From Phycisphaerales bacterium UBA2421 (GTDB lineage: Bacteria > Planctomycetota > Phycisphaerae > Tepidisphaerales > Tepidisphaeraceae): a stretch of DNA of 64,000 nt. This document shows positions 1 to 8,629 of this stretch, piece after piece. The number at the start of each line of letters is the position of its first letter. Within the stretch, counting starts at the first letter, position 1. The notes under the pieces are model-generated. The model worked only from the letters and a program-made list of their open reading frames with translations. It did not search any database and was not told where the DNA came from. The stretch is taken from NCBI GenBank assembly GCA_002343075.1, contig DDRH01000003.1, positions 56,387-120,386 on the forward strand. Reading direction: 5' to 3'. The translations under genes were made by a program, and so were the position numbers.

Positions 1-1389
1 CCGACCAACCACCTCGATCTGGCCGCAATCGAATGGCTCGAAGATTATCTGCTGCAGTTCAGTGGCGCGGTGTTGCTGATTTCGCACGATCGCTATCTGC
101 TCGACCGGCTCGCCACGCGCATCGTCTGGCTCACGCAGGCGAAGCTGCGCAGTTATCCCGGCAATTACACCGCGTTCACCGAACAGCGCGAATTGCAGGA
201 GCTTTCCCAGCAGAGGGCTTATGAACAGCAACAGGCCCACATCGATAAGACAAAGGAGTTTGTACGTCGATTCGGTGCAGGCCAGCGGGCGCGCGAGGCC
301 AAGGGGCGCGAGAAGGTGCTCAACCGGCTTCTGAAGAGCGATGCCATGGTCGATGCCGTCGCCGGGCAGAAGAAGATTCACTTTTCAATGGAGACCGACC
401 AGCGCGCCGGCGACCAGGTGTTGCAGGTGCGAGAGCTGTCTAAGTCATTTGGCGATCTGGAGATATGGAGCAATCTTGCCTTTCGCGTAACGCGCGGCGA
501 ACGCATCGGCATCGTCGGCCCCAATGGCAGCGGCAAGACCACGCTGCTGCGCGTGCTTCTCGGCGAGGAAGATGCCTCGGCGGGGCATGTGAAGTGGGGG
601 GCCAACCTCAGCATTGGCTATTACGATCAGCGACTCGACGATTTTGATCCCGACAACAGCATCCTCGAAGAACTCGCCGACGGACGCCCCCCGATTCCCG
701 AGCAAAAGCTGCGCGATCTGCTCGGAATCATGCTCTTCAGCGGTGATACGGTCGATAAGCCGATGCACCTCCTCTCCGGCGGGGAGAAGGCGCGCGTGGC
801 ATTTTGTGAACTATTGCTGGACGAACCCAACGTGCTGTTGCTTGACGAACCGACGAATCATCTTGACATCGCCTCCGCAGACGCGTTGGAACGCGCACTC
901 TCCGCGTTCGCGGGCACGATCATTTGCGTGAGCCATGACCGCTACTTTCTCGATCGCGCCACGGCCAGAACGCTCATCCTCACTCCGCCAACGATGGTGG
1001 ACTTTGACGGCAAGATCAGTGCGTACCTGCAAAAACAGCGGGAAGCCGCCAAAGTTGCCAAGGCGGCGGGGAAATCGCGGCCCGAATCAAAGGCTGCCAT
1101 GAAACCCGCTGCGAAAAAGGAGGCTGCGTCACCGCCGAAGCACCCCGCGCCCGCGGCCCGCGCGCCGAAGGATAACCCTTACAAGCGACCCTTCGGAAAA
1201 CTCTCCGTGGCAGAGATTGAGAAGAAGATCCAGGAAACCGAGCGCGCGATAGGCGACTCGCAGGAAAAATTCGCGCAACCGGAGCTGCTCCGCGACGCGA
1301 GCAGGAGTCGAAAGCTGCAACAGGAGTTTGATGCCCTGCGCGAAACACTGGCTGAGCTTGAAGCCGAGTATTTCACGCGGGAAACGTAG
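1..1389 (+). CDS. ABC-F family ATPase, C-terminal part (5' end outside window)
   Basis: The reading frame is open from the first base, so the gene starts upstream of the window. The visible part begins inside the Walker B region of the first nucleotide-binding domain (PTNHLD), followed by the ISHDRYLLDR switch region. A charged linker comes next, then a complete second ATPase domain with Walker A GPNGSGKTT, signature LSGGEKARV and Walker B LLLDEPTNHLD. The tail is Lys/Ala/Pro-rich and then a predicted coiled coil of about 60 residues, as in Uup/YheS-like members. No membrane segments are present, which fits the soluble ABC-F class that acts on ribosomes or DNA structures. The exact subfamily cannot be set without the N-terminus. 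Confidence 0.93.
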   Translation, partial: PTNHLDLAAIEWLEDYLLQFSGAVLLISHDRYLLDRLATRIVWLTQAKLRSYPGNYTAFTEQRELQELSQQRAYEQQQAHIDKTKEFVRRFGAGQRAREAKGREKVLNRLLKSDAMVDAVAGQKKIHFSMETDQRAGDQVLQVRELSKSFGDLEIWSNLAFRVTRGERIGIVGPNGSGKTTLLRVLLGEEDASAGHVKWGANLSIGYYDQRLDDFDPDNSILEELADGRPPIPEQKLRDLLGIMLFSGDTVDKPMHLLSGGEKARVAFCELLLDEPNVLLLDEPTNHLDIASADALERALSAFAGTIICVSHDRYFLDRATARTLILTPPTMVDFDGKISAYLQKQREAAKVAKAAGKSRPESKAAMKPAAKKEAASPPKHPAPAARAPKDNPYKRPFGKLSVAEIEKKIQETERAIGDSQEKFAQPELLRDASRSRKLQQEFDALRETLAELEAEYFTRET

Positions 1390-1418
1390 CCGGGCATGCG
1401 ACGACGCCACGAATGCCG

Positions 1419-1447
1419 TTGACACGCGCACCCCACCCTTCTAGATT
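1419..1447 (+). promoter_or_regulatory. Sigma-70-like promoter for the lipoprotein gene at 1460
   Basis: A perfect -35 TTGACA (1419-1424), a 17-base spacer and a -10-like TAGATT (1442-1447) precede the ATG at 1460. The predicted transcript start near 1454 leaves a leader of only about 6 bases and there is no Shine-Dalgarno sequence. The promoter lies in the 70-base gap after the ABC-F gene. Inferred from sequence only. Confidence 0.6.
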
Positions 1448-1459
1448 TCGCGCCAAGAT

Positions 1460-2020
1460 ATGTTTCGCACAATTCCAATCGCGGTGATCGTGATCGCGGC
1501 GCTGGGGTGTCATCGCCCCAGATCTGAAGCGCCGCGCGACGAGGCGTCGTTCGGCCCTGCGGGGATGCGGATTCATCCTGTCTTTACCCGTTTCAAAGAT
1601 TGGACCGGCGACAACCAGCCCGATGGCATCGAAGCGATGGTGGAATTCACCGACGCATTTGGCGACCCGACCAAGGCTAGTGGGCGGCTGCTGTTTGAAC
1701 TGTTTACCTTTCAATCCAACCAGCCCGACCCACGCGGGCGGCGCGTGGCCAACCCGTGGATCGGCGCGCTGCAGTCGTCAGAAGACCAGCGCGACCGCTG
1801 GAACCGCGCCAGCCGCAGTTACACATTTCCCCTTGAGTTGCCCCGGCCCGATCCGTCAGTGGATTATGTCTTGACGGCGCAATATGACAGCCCGGACGGT
1901 CGGCGGTACTTCGGTCGCCTGATTCTAGAAGCCCGAAAAGACGAATTTCCGCGCCGGCCAGCGACGCAGACCAGCATCAAGGAGTCGGCCCGTGCAACCC
2001 AACGCGATTCCGATTCGTGA
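1460..2020 (+). CDS. Predicted lipoprotein of unknown function
   Basis: The 186-residue product starts with a short hydrophobic signal ending in the lipobox AALGC, so it is probably lipid-anchored after cleavage before Cys17. The rest is soluble and contains a segment resembling a small beta-sandwich (MVEFTDAFGDPTKASGRLLF, then YVLTAQYDSPDGRRYF), which I cannot assign to a named family. The 3' end overlaps the next gene by 29 bases in another frame, suggesting joint transcription with the GHMP kinase. Lipoprotein status is well supported; the role is unknown. Confidence 0.8.
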   Translation: MFRTIPIAVIVIAALGCHRPRSEAPRDEASFGPAGMRIHPVFTRFKDWTGDNQPDGIEAMVEFTDAFGDPTKASGRLLFELFTFQSNQPDPRGRRVANPWIGALQSSEDQRDRWNRASRSYTFPLELPRPDPSVDYVLTAQYDSPDGRRYFGRLILEARKDEFPRRPATQTSIKESARATQRDSDS

Positions 2021-3458
2021 ACTTTCGCCGGTAGGTCAACTGCTCGACCGAACCCGCGGGGAGCTGGCTGCCGGGATTGATTTATCCAGGCCGGCGCGAG
2101 TGAGTCGCGCGCCAGGCCGGCTGGACGTGATGGGCGGCATCGCCGACTACACGGGAAGCCTGGTTTGCGAAATGCCCATCGATCGCGCTGCGGCGGTGCT
2201 GCTTCAGCCGCGCGAGGATGGGGTTTTTCAGGTTTTCTCGTTCAACCTTCTGGACGACCATAAGCCATTCACCGCGCGCATCGCCGTCGATGCGCTTGCG
2301 GGGGCCACGATCGACCAACTGCGGAGAGAACTCGGCGAGATGGGCCGGAAGTGGGCGGGGTATTTGCTGGGGTGTCTTTTCGTCCTGCATGAGTCAAAGC
2401 ACATTCATCTGCCCCGTGATGCTGCGCGTGGACTGAATCTCGCTTTGTTGAGTGATGTGCCCTCAGGGGCGGGCGTGTCAAGCTCGGCGGCGATCGAAGT
2501 GGCGACGATGATGAATCTCATCGATCACTTCAGCCTGCGCGACCGGATCGACGCCATGCAACTATCGGCGCTCTGCCAGCGGGTGGAGAATGAGGTGGTG
2601 GGCGCGCCCTGCGGGATCATGGATCAGGTCACCAGTTGCTACGGGCAGGCCGATGCACTGCTGATGCTCCACTGTCAGCCGCACGAAGTGAAGGGTTTTG
2701 CGCGACTCCCCGAAGGCGTGCGCGTCGTCGGCATTAACAGCAATGTGAAGCACAGCGTCGGCGGGGGGATGTATGGAAAAACGCGCTGCGCCGCGTTCAT
2801 GGCACATGCGATTATCCTGGAAAAGATGCGCAACATCGGCACCGCTGCGGGGCGAACGCTCGTGGGCGACCCGATGCGCGGCTACCTCGCAAACCTTTCC
2901 ACCGACGATTACAAGAACCTGTTTCGCCCGCACTTGCCCGAGTCAATGCGCGGCAGCGACTTTATTGCGCAGCTTGGCAAAACGATCGACGCGGCGACGA
3001 AGGTCGACCCGGACACCGATTATCACGTTCAGCCCGCCGCCGACCATCATGTGCTGGAAGCCATGCGCGTGGCGCACTTTGTGGATTTGCTGGAAGAAGC
3101 CAGCCGATTGGGGCCGGAAGGTTTGCAATCGCCCGCTCGCGAGGCAATTTTGAACAAGTGTGGCCATCTGATGTATGCATCGCATCACAGCTACACCAAC
3201 AAGGCACTGCTCGGTGCCGACGAGTGTGACTGGTTGGTGGAACTGGTTCGAAAGAACGAGCAACATGGGCTGTACGGGGCAAAAATCACCGGCGGGGGAA
3301 GTGGGGGAACGGTCGCGGTACTCTGCCAGGCCACCCCCGCGGCCGACGATGCAATTGCCAGGATCATGGCTGACTACGAGGCCCACACCGGGCTAAAGCC
3401 CGAACAAATCGCCGGCAGCAGCCCGGGGGCGTGGTGGACGGGGACTGCAGGGGTGTGA
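1992..3458 (+). CDS. GHMP-family sugar kinase, L-arabinokinase/galactokinase-like
   Basis: The 488-residue product belongs to the GHMP superfamily, which phosphorylates sugars at the anomeric or another hydroxyl with ATP. The N-terminal motif is APGRLDVMGGIADYTG. This matches plant-type arabinokinase and differs from galactokinase, which has a GEHTDYN-type motif. The ATP loop is SDVPSGAGVSSSAA and the C-terminal GHMP motif is AKITGGGSGGTVAVLC. A GAPCGIMDQ motif carries the likely catalytic Asp. The GTG start at 1992 is supported by AAGGAG 8 bases upstream. A conventional galactokinase is the alternative. A sugar-phosphatase-like gene lies nearby at 4742, but no pathway link is proven. Confidence 0.82.
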   Translation: MQPNAIPIRELSPVGQLLDRTRGELAAGIDLSRPARVSRAPGRLDVMGGIADYTGSLVCEMPIDRAAAVLLQPREDGVFQVFSFNLLDDHKPFTARIAVDALAGATIDQLRRELGEMGRKWAGYLLGCLFVLHESKHIHLPRDAARGLNLALLSDVPSGAGVSSSAAIEVATMMNLIDHFSLRDRIDAMQLSALCQRVENEVVGAPCGIMDQVTSCYGQADALLMLHCQPHEVKGFARLPEGVRVVGINSNVKHSVGGGMYGKTRCAAFMAHAIILEKMRNIGTAAGRTLVGDPMRGYLANLSTDDYKNLFRPHLPESMRGSDFIAQLGKTIDAATKVDPDTDYHVQPAADHHVLEAMRVAHFVDLLEEASRLGPEGLQSPAREAILNKCGHLMYASHHSYTNKALLGADECDWLVELVRKNEQHGLYGAKITGGGSGGTVAVLCQATPAADDAIARIMADYEAHTGLKPEQIAGSSPGAWWTGTAGV

Positions 3459-3502
3459 CCGGCAGGAAGACCCCTGTTAAAGCGATCTAACTGCCAAGAC
3501 TT

Positions 3503-3535
3503 TTAATTAAAGTAAATGTCAGTAAACTTTAATAA
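3503..3535. promoter_or_regulatory. AT-rich inverted repeat upstream of fic, candidate operator
   Basis: In a strikingly AT-rich patch, ATTAAAGT (3506-3513) and ACTTTAAT (3526-3533) form a perfect 8-base inverted repeat separated by 12 bases. AGTAAA also occurs twice 10 bases apart (3511 and 3521). The patch sits 40-75 bases before the Fic start. It is a candidate promoter/operator, possibly for the winged-helix tail of the Fic protein itself. Function is inferred. Confidence 0.45.
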
Positions 3536-3576
3536 GAGCATCCCGAATGATGGTGAGCTTTAGTTGGAGATAAGCT

Positions 3577-4728
3577 TTGGATTCATCTCGATTTACGTCC
3601 AATTCTCCCGGAGATTTGGTCCGAAATCTGGATGGTAACTGGGCTTTTATCCCACGTCCGCTCCCTCCCAAGCTTGAGTGGGATGATGCCTTGATCGAGT
3701 CTGTCACCTGCGCGACGCAGGCCCTCGGACAGCTAAACGGAATGGGTCGCAAGCTACCCAATCCGCAGCGGTTAGTGCGCATGTTCCTCCGGCGAGAAGC
3801 AGAGCTCTCAAGCCGAATCGAGAATACGTTTGCTCGAGTCCAAACATTGGTGTTGCTTGAAGATTCCCCGTCGATCGAAGCGAGCAACCCGGACATCCGA
3901 GAAGTTCTCAACAATTTCCGGGCGCTGGAGTTCGCGGTAGCGAGCATCGTCAGCCGCCCGCTCGGTCGGGGATTCATCAAAGAGTTGCATCAAACATTAC
4001 TGCAAGGCGTTCGCGGGCATGACAAGACGCCGGGAAAGTTTCGTACGATGCAGGCACACATCGGCCGCTCTCCCAACATAGCAGATGCCCGATTTGTTCC
4101 TGCACCCCCGCACGCCATTGAGGCGAGTATGGAATCGCTGGAGCAGTTCCTGCAGGCGACGGACAAACTCCCGCCGGTGGTTCGGGCAGCGATGGTGCAC
4201 TATCAGTTTGAAGCAATCCACCCTTTTGCCGACGGAAACGGTCGCATCGGACGAGCTCTGTTGCTCGTGCAGTTAATCAACGAGGGTGTTCTCACCGCGC
4301 CACTATTCAACCCGAGTGCCATGCTGGAAGCTCGCCGCGACAATTACTATGACCTGCTTCTCGGCGTCAGTCAGTCAGGCAACTGGAGCGGCTGGTGTCG
4401 ATTTTTTGCTGGATGTCTTGCAGATGAAGCAAGCGAAGCCGCAAAACGAATTGAGCAGATGGAACAGCTTCGCGAAGCATGGTACACCCTGCTCAGGGCA
4501 CCCCGGGCGTCGGCTATGCTGCCAAGACTGGTTGACGAGCTGCTTACTAACCCGAGCGCCACCGCCGCCTCGGTGGCGCGCACGCTTTCCCTCACCACAC
4601 CCGCGGCGCAGCACCTCATCGACAAATGCGTCGAGAAGGGCATACTTCGCGAGATCACTGGGCAGGCCCGAAACCGCGTCTATCTAGCCCAGCGAGTGGT
4701 CGATCTGTTTGCGGTGGAAACCAAGTAA
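3577..4728 (+). CDS. Fic family protein with inhibitory motif and C-terminal winged helix
   Basis: The 383-residue protein has the complete Fic active site HPFADGNGRIGR at residues 215-226, with His215 as the expected catalytic base. Such enzymes usually AMPylate target proteins. The N-terminal part contains SSRIEN (residues 78-83), which fits the [S/T]xxxE[G/N] autoinhibitory helix of class II Fic proteins. The C-terminal 80 residues look like a winged-helix DNA-binding domain (TLSLTTPAAQHLIDKCVEKG). The TTG start is chosen because TTGGAGA precedes it by 6 bases. No separate antitoxin gene is adjacent, consistent with built-in inhibition. The target is unknown. Confidence 0.9.
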   Translation: MDSSRFTSNSPGDLVRNLDGNWAFIPRPLPPKLEWDDALIESVTCATQALGQLNGMGRKLPNPQRLVRMFLRREAELSSRIENTFARVQTLVLLEDSPSIEASNPDIREVLNNFRALEFAVASIVSRPLGRGFIKELHQTLLQGVRGHDKTPGKFRTMQAHIGRSPNIADARFVPAPPHAIEASMESLEQFLQATDKLPPVVRAAMVHYQFEAIHPFADGNGRIGRALLLVQLINEGVLTAPLFNPSAMLEARRDNYYDLLLGVSQSGNWSGWCRFFAGCLADEASEAAKRIEQMEQLREAWYTLLRAPRASAMLPRLVDELLTNPSATAASVARTLSLTTPAAQHLIDKCVEKGILREITGQARNRVYLAQRVVDLFAVETK

Positions 4729-4741
4729 AGCACTGCCTGGA

Positions 4742-5761
4742 ATGTCACTTAACCACTCCAACATCATCGACCGTCTCATTAACCTCCAGCAGACCATCCG
4801 CCAGACCCTCCTGGCCAGTCGGGCGAAGCAGGATCTGCACGAGGTAAGCCACGCCACCGCTGCCGACACTATTTATCGGATTGATGCCGAAGTCGAGCCG
4901 ATCATTGACGCATTCTGTGAAGAGTGGAGCAAGACTACCCCGCTGGTGTTGATCGCGGAGGGAATTGAAAATGAGCACGGCGAGGAAGGTTCAAAGGTCT
5001 TCCCGATCGGATCGCGCGAGGAGGATGCGGCGATTCGGGTCATCATGGATCCGATCGATGGCACCCGCGGCATTATGTACGATAAGCGTCCGGCCTGGTC
5101 GCTTGCGGGCGTGGCGCCCAATAAAGGCCCGGGCACCCGTCTGCGGGATATCGTCGCCGCCGTCATGACCGAGTTGCCAACCAGCAAAATGGGGTTTGCG
5201 GATGTGCTTTGGGCGAGCAGGGGCCAGGGCGCGCACGCCAAGCGGGTAGATCTGACATCCAACGATTCCAGCCCGCTACGACTTGCCCCATCGCGTAGCC
5301 ATCAGATCGATCACGGCTTTGCGATGATCAGCAACTTCTTCCCCGGCACCAAGGTGCTCGCCAGTGAAATGATGGAGCACATCGTCCGAGAGCTGATCGG
5401 CCCCGCCGACGTAACGCGCGCCACGATTTTTGAAGACCAGTACATCTGCACCGGCGGACAATGGTACGAGCTTCTTGCCGGACATGACCGTTTCAATGCC
5501 GATTTGCGCCCGCTCTTTTATCAGATGCAGTCGCAGCCGGAGGGTTTGTGTTGTCATCCCTACGATTGCGCCACGATGCTCATTGCCGAAGAAGCCGGTG
5601 CCGTGATCACCGACGGTTTCGGCCGTCCGCTCGACGGCCCGCTCGATTGCACGACCGGACTGCACTGGGCCGGATACGCCAACGAGTCACTGCGTGCCGC
5701 GATCGAGCCGCTGATTCATCAGTTCCTGCGCGACCGTGGCGTGACGATTCCGGCGCGCTGA
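4742..5761 (+). CDS. Inositol monophosphatase-like (FIG superfamily) phosphatase
   Basis: The 339-residue product shows the Mg-dependent sugar-phosphatase motif MDPIDGTRG and the C-terminal motif YDCATMLIAEEAGAVITD, which resembles the WD..A..LI.EEAGG signature of the inositol monophosphatase family. It should remove phosphate from a small phosphorylated sugar or polyol in the cytosol; the substrate is unknown. ATG 4742 is preferred over an upstream TTG (4709) that would overlap the Fic gene. The last 75 bases overlap the convergent YfhO-like gene on the other strand, so both C-termini are encoded by the same DNA. Confidence 0.85.
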   Translation: MSLNHSNIIDRLINLQQTIRQTLLASRAKQDLHEVSHATAADTIYRIDAEVEPIIDAFCEEWSKTTPLVLIAEGIENEHGEEGSKVFPIGSREEDAAIRVIMDPIDGTRGIMYDKRPAWSLAGVAPNKGPGTRLRDIVAAVMTELPTSKMGFADVLWASRGQGAHAKRVDLTSNDSSPLRLAPSRSHQIDHGFAMISNFFPGTKVLASEMMEHIVRELIGPADVTRATIFEDQYICTGGQWYELLAGHDRFNADLRPLFYQMQSQPEGLCCHPYDCATMLIAEEAGAVITDGFGRPLDGPLDCTTGLHWAGYANESLRAAIEPLIHQFLRDRGVTIPAR

Positions 5762-7936
5762 GAGGCTGCCGATCACCAGCAAACCCGCCAACCCCAAAAT
5801 CGTCATACACAGCCCTGCCCACCTTCCGGGTGTGTGATAGCTCAACACGAGTTGGTGCTCCCCCTGAGGCACGCGCACGGCCATCAGCATGAGGTTGGCC
5901 GGCTCAATCGCCGCCGCGGCGCCGTTGAGGGTCGCGCGCCAGCCGGGGTCATAGGCCTCGGCGATGCAAATATAGCCGTCTGCGGGAGCTTCGACGGGGA
6001 TTTCAATGCGATCCGGCCCGGGTCGGGCCATGACCAGCGGTACAAAACCGAGGCTTGAAGCGCCGTCTGGCGAAATGCCGTCCTCTCGTTCGATGAACAG
6101 CAGCTCGCCCAGGCTACCCGCTTGCCGATTTCGCAGAGCACGTTCGGCTTCGGCTGCGGTGCCGTAGGTGATGGCGTCGATGGGCACAAACGCCGCGCGC
6201 GGTTCCGCCCGGGGGACCTCGTAGATATGAACTCCGTCGAATGTCTGCGTCAGCGGAAGCCCGCGTTCGCCACGGGTGATGACAACCCGCGCGCCCCAAG
6301 CCCGCAACACGCGCGCGTCGATCCCAAACGCAGGAAGCCACTGGTTGTTGTAAGTAGCCGGCGCATTCTTCATCGCGAGGAAGGCCCGGTAGCTGCGCGC
6401 AAGCAGGATCGAATCAAACAGGCTCACATCATCCAATGTTCGGTTGAAGTCGAGATGGGTCGTGAGATCGATTGCAGCCCTGCCATCACCGACCGCCCTT
6501 CGCACCCGCTCCGAAAGGTCCGCAGGCAGCCGGAGCGGAGGATAGCTGGTGTTGATGAAGTGCCTGCCGTGTCGGCCAAGATCCAGTGCGTGTATCGCAA
6601 GCAGGGCCAACACGCCCGCTGTGAAATACTTATACGACTTTAGCCGCAAATTTGGTCGCAGCTGCAGCAACCAGTGGGTGCCTGCCCCGGCGGCGAGGCT
6701 TACGGAGAAGATTGACACATAAAGCCACCGCGCCGGCGAGCGAAGCCATGTCCCGCCGGTGGAGGAAACCAACTCGCGGGTAATGGGCAGCGCCAGCAGC
6801 AGTGCCGCCACGCCTGCGATGGTCACAAAGGCCGCGCGGCGACCGTATTGGACACGGCGAAGCGCACAAAGCGAGGCCAGCAATATCACCGCGGCCCACG
6901 GCCACAGGCCGATGTACCAGACCGTATCCCAGAAGTAGCTCGTATGGGGTGAGGCCGTAAACTCCTGAAACCCCATCGCAGCGTCGAAGGCAGGCTTGTA
7001 ATCGCGCCACGGATCGAATGCCGCCCGCAACCGCGCGTACGGCATCGCGATATCGTTGGGCGCGCGTTCGAGTGCCATGGCGCGCGTGCTCCGCGCGATG
7101 AGCGAGAGCATCGGCACCAGTGCAAATCCCGCCGTCGCCAGGCCCGCGCCGATAGACGCGAGAATCCACAGCGCGCGTCCGCCCGCAACGACCAGCGTGT
7201 AGGCTATTGCGACGGTGAGGGCATAAACCCAAAGCTGCGGATGCCCCGCCAACGCCATGGCCCCCGTCGCCAATGCCAGCGCGAGCAGGCGGCGATCAAG
7301 CCATTTGTTGGTTGAGGGCACGGTCGCTCGGTCTATGAGCCACAGCAGCAGTGGCAGGGCGGGATACGCTTCGAGCAGGGGCAGGTGTCCCGCAGCGACG
7401 CGCGAAGCAAAGAACCCGCTGGCGGCGAAGGTCCATCCTGCGGTTGCGGCGCCGACGCGCCCCATCTCCCACCGCCGGGCGAGAAGGTAGGTGAAGCCCG
7501 CCGCAAGCAACGCCGAGAGCATCACCCCCGCTGTGAAGACCAGCATGGTCGGAAGCCATAGCAGGATGAGTCGCGACGGGATAAACGGGAAATTCTGAAC
7601 ATTGGCCCAAAATGGCGACCCGCAAAACTCCCTGGGATACCACCCCGGCAGTCCGCCGTGCGTCAGCGCATCCTGGGCAAACGCAATGCGGTACTGGTGC
7701 AGCATGAGAAAATCAAAGCCCAGCAGCGTCATGTCTCCCCGCTGCCACCCCGGCGGGAGGTAGAGCAGCACGACCCCCAATAGCATGACCGCCGCCGGGA
7801 GCAGGCGCGTGGGGATGGGGTTGGGCCGGTTCAGGATCAATGCATCCTCACAATTCTGTCGCGACCGGCAACTTCTTTGGATGTCCTGAATGGAATCAGG
7901 GATGATCTCGCGGAGTGTCCGTGGGTCGATAGTCAC
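5687..7936 (-). CDS. YfhO-like multi-spanning membrane protein, probable GT-C-type glycosyltransferase
   Basis: The 749-residue product is a polytopic membrane protein with roughly a dozen hydrophobic segments in its first 450 residues and a large C-terminal extracytoplasmic part. The end (EAYDPGWRATLNG, then a final membrane helix) is typical of the bacterial YfhO family, linked to lipid-glycan or teichoic-acid glycosylation. GTG 7936 gives the longest product. TTG 7840 with GAGGA upstream would give 717 residues and place the first helix closer to the N-terminus, so the start is uncertain. It overlaps the convergent phosphatase gene by 75 bases. Confidence 0.78.
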   Translation of the reverse strand: MTIDPRTLREIIPDSIQDIQRSCRSRQNCEDALILNRPNPIPTRLLPAAVMLLGVVLLYLPPGWQRGDMTLLGFDFLMLHQYRIAFAQDALTHGGLPGWYPREFCGSPFWANVQNFPFIPSRLILLWLPTMLVFTAGVMLSALLAAGFTYLLARRWEMGRVGAATAGWTFAASGFFASRVAAGHLPLLEAYPALPLLLWLIDRATVPSTNKWLDRRLLALALATGAMALAGHPQLWVYALTVAIAYTLVVAGGRALWILASIGAGLATAGFALVPMLSLIARSTRAMALERAPNDIAMPYARLRAAFDPWRDYKPAFDAAMGFQEFTASPHTSYFWDTVWYIGLWPWAAVILLASLCALRRVQYGRRAAFVTIAGVAALLLALPITRELVSSTGGTWLRSPARWLYVSIFSVSLAAGAGTHWLLQLRPNLRLKSYKYFTAGVLALLAIHALDLGRHGRHFINTSYPPLRLPADLSERVRRAVGDGRAAIDLTTHLDFNRTLDDVSLFDSILLARSYRAFLAMKNAPATYNNQWLPAFGIDARVLRAWGARVVITRGERGLPLTQTFDGVHIYEVPRAEPRAAFVPIDAITYGTAAEAERALRNRQAGSLGELLFIEREDGISPDGASSLGFVPLVMARPGPDRIEIPVEAPADGYICIAEAYDPGWRATLNGAAAAIEPANLMLMAVRVPQGEHQLVLSYHTPGRWAGLCMTILGLAGLLVIGSLSARRNRHATVAQELMNQRLDRGTQ

Positions 7937-7966
7937 CGTTTTTCTTCGCCTTGAGGAGGCTTTGTC

Positions 7967-8554
7967 ATGCGTTCACCAACACACCTGCTCCGCTACGCCC
8001 TGCCGGCGATCGCCCTCCTGGGGCTGGTCGTTGCATCACGTACCTTTGCCGAACCCAAAGAAGGCCCCGCCGCCGTTGCGGAGGGGGAAAGCGTCACTTC
8101 CGCCATGCGCGTGCAAGAGATGGGACCGCTCAACTTCTTCCATACGACGGTCACGATGACATTTGAGAAGATGGACGGTGTTGCGCAGATCATCGGCGAG
8201 ATGGAGGCCGCGATTAAAGAAAAGAAAATCACCGCGGGTGGGACGGTAATCTTTGTTTATCAAGGCGCGTCGCCCGACCCGACCAAGGAGTTTGAGCTGT
8301 CGATCGGCATGCACGTCGAAGCCGGAACCGAGGGGTTTGATAAATGGAAAGTCACCGAGCTTCCCTCATTCAAGGCAGCAACCGTGATGCACTCCGGCCC
8401 GGTGAAGACGATCAGCACCGCCTACCAGAAGATCTTCCCGGAGATCTTTGCAAAAGGTCTCCAGCCGACCGGTGAGAACCGTGAATTTTACCTTTACTGG
8501 GAAGGCGAAGAATCGGCGAACAACATCATGCTAGTGCAGGTTGGTGTGCAATAG
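7967..8554 (+). CDS. Exported protein with GyrI-like effector-binding domain
   Basis: The 195-residue product has a classical signal peptide ending near ASRTFAEP. It is followed by a domain resembling the GyrI-like/AraC effector-binding fold (two beta-alpha-beta-beta-beta repeats, with LPSFKAATVMHSGPVKTISTAYQKIF as the second half; quoted here only as a location, residues about 127-152). In other bacteria this fold binds small hydrophobic or cationic molecules. A strong GAGGAGG lies 6 bases before the ATG, one of the best ribosome sites in the window. It faces away from the YfhO-like gene. Periplasmic small-molecule binding is an inference. Confidence 0.75.
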   Translation: MRSPTHLLRYALPAIALLGLVVASRTFAEPKEGPAAVAEGESVTSAMRVQEMGPLNFFHTTVTMTFEKMDGVAQIIGEMEAAIKEKKITAGGTVIFVYQGASPDPTKEFELSIGMHVEAGTEGFDKWKVTELPSFKAATVMHSGPVKTISTAYQKIFPEIFAKGLQPTGENREFYLYWEGEESANNIMLVQVGVQ

Positions 8555-8616
8555 GGCGGGGTGCCACGGCCGGCGCGGAAGCGGATGGAGAAGCGGGACG
8601 ATCGGAAGACATCTGA

Positions 8617-8622
8617 TATAAC
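8617..8622 (+). promoter_or_regulatory. -10 element (TATAAC) 7 bases before the GT87 start
   Basis: TATAAC at 8617-8622 is followed by exactly 7 bases and then ATG 8630. No Shine-Dalgarno sequence is present and the -35 region is weak. The expected transcript start falls on or next to the ATG, which argues for a leaderless mRNA and for ATG 8630 over GTG 8561. Confidence 0.5.
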
Positions 8623-8629
8623 GTTGCAG

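Noticed and set aside
6122..6643. 173-residue plus-strand frame opposite the YfhO-like gene
   Set aside because: Antisense to a long membrane-protein gene and without recognisable domains.
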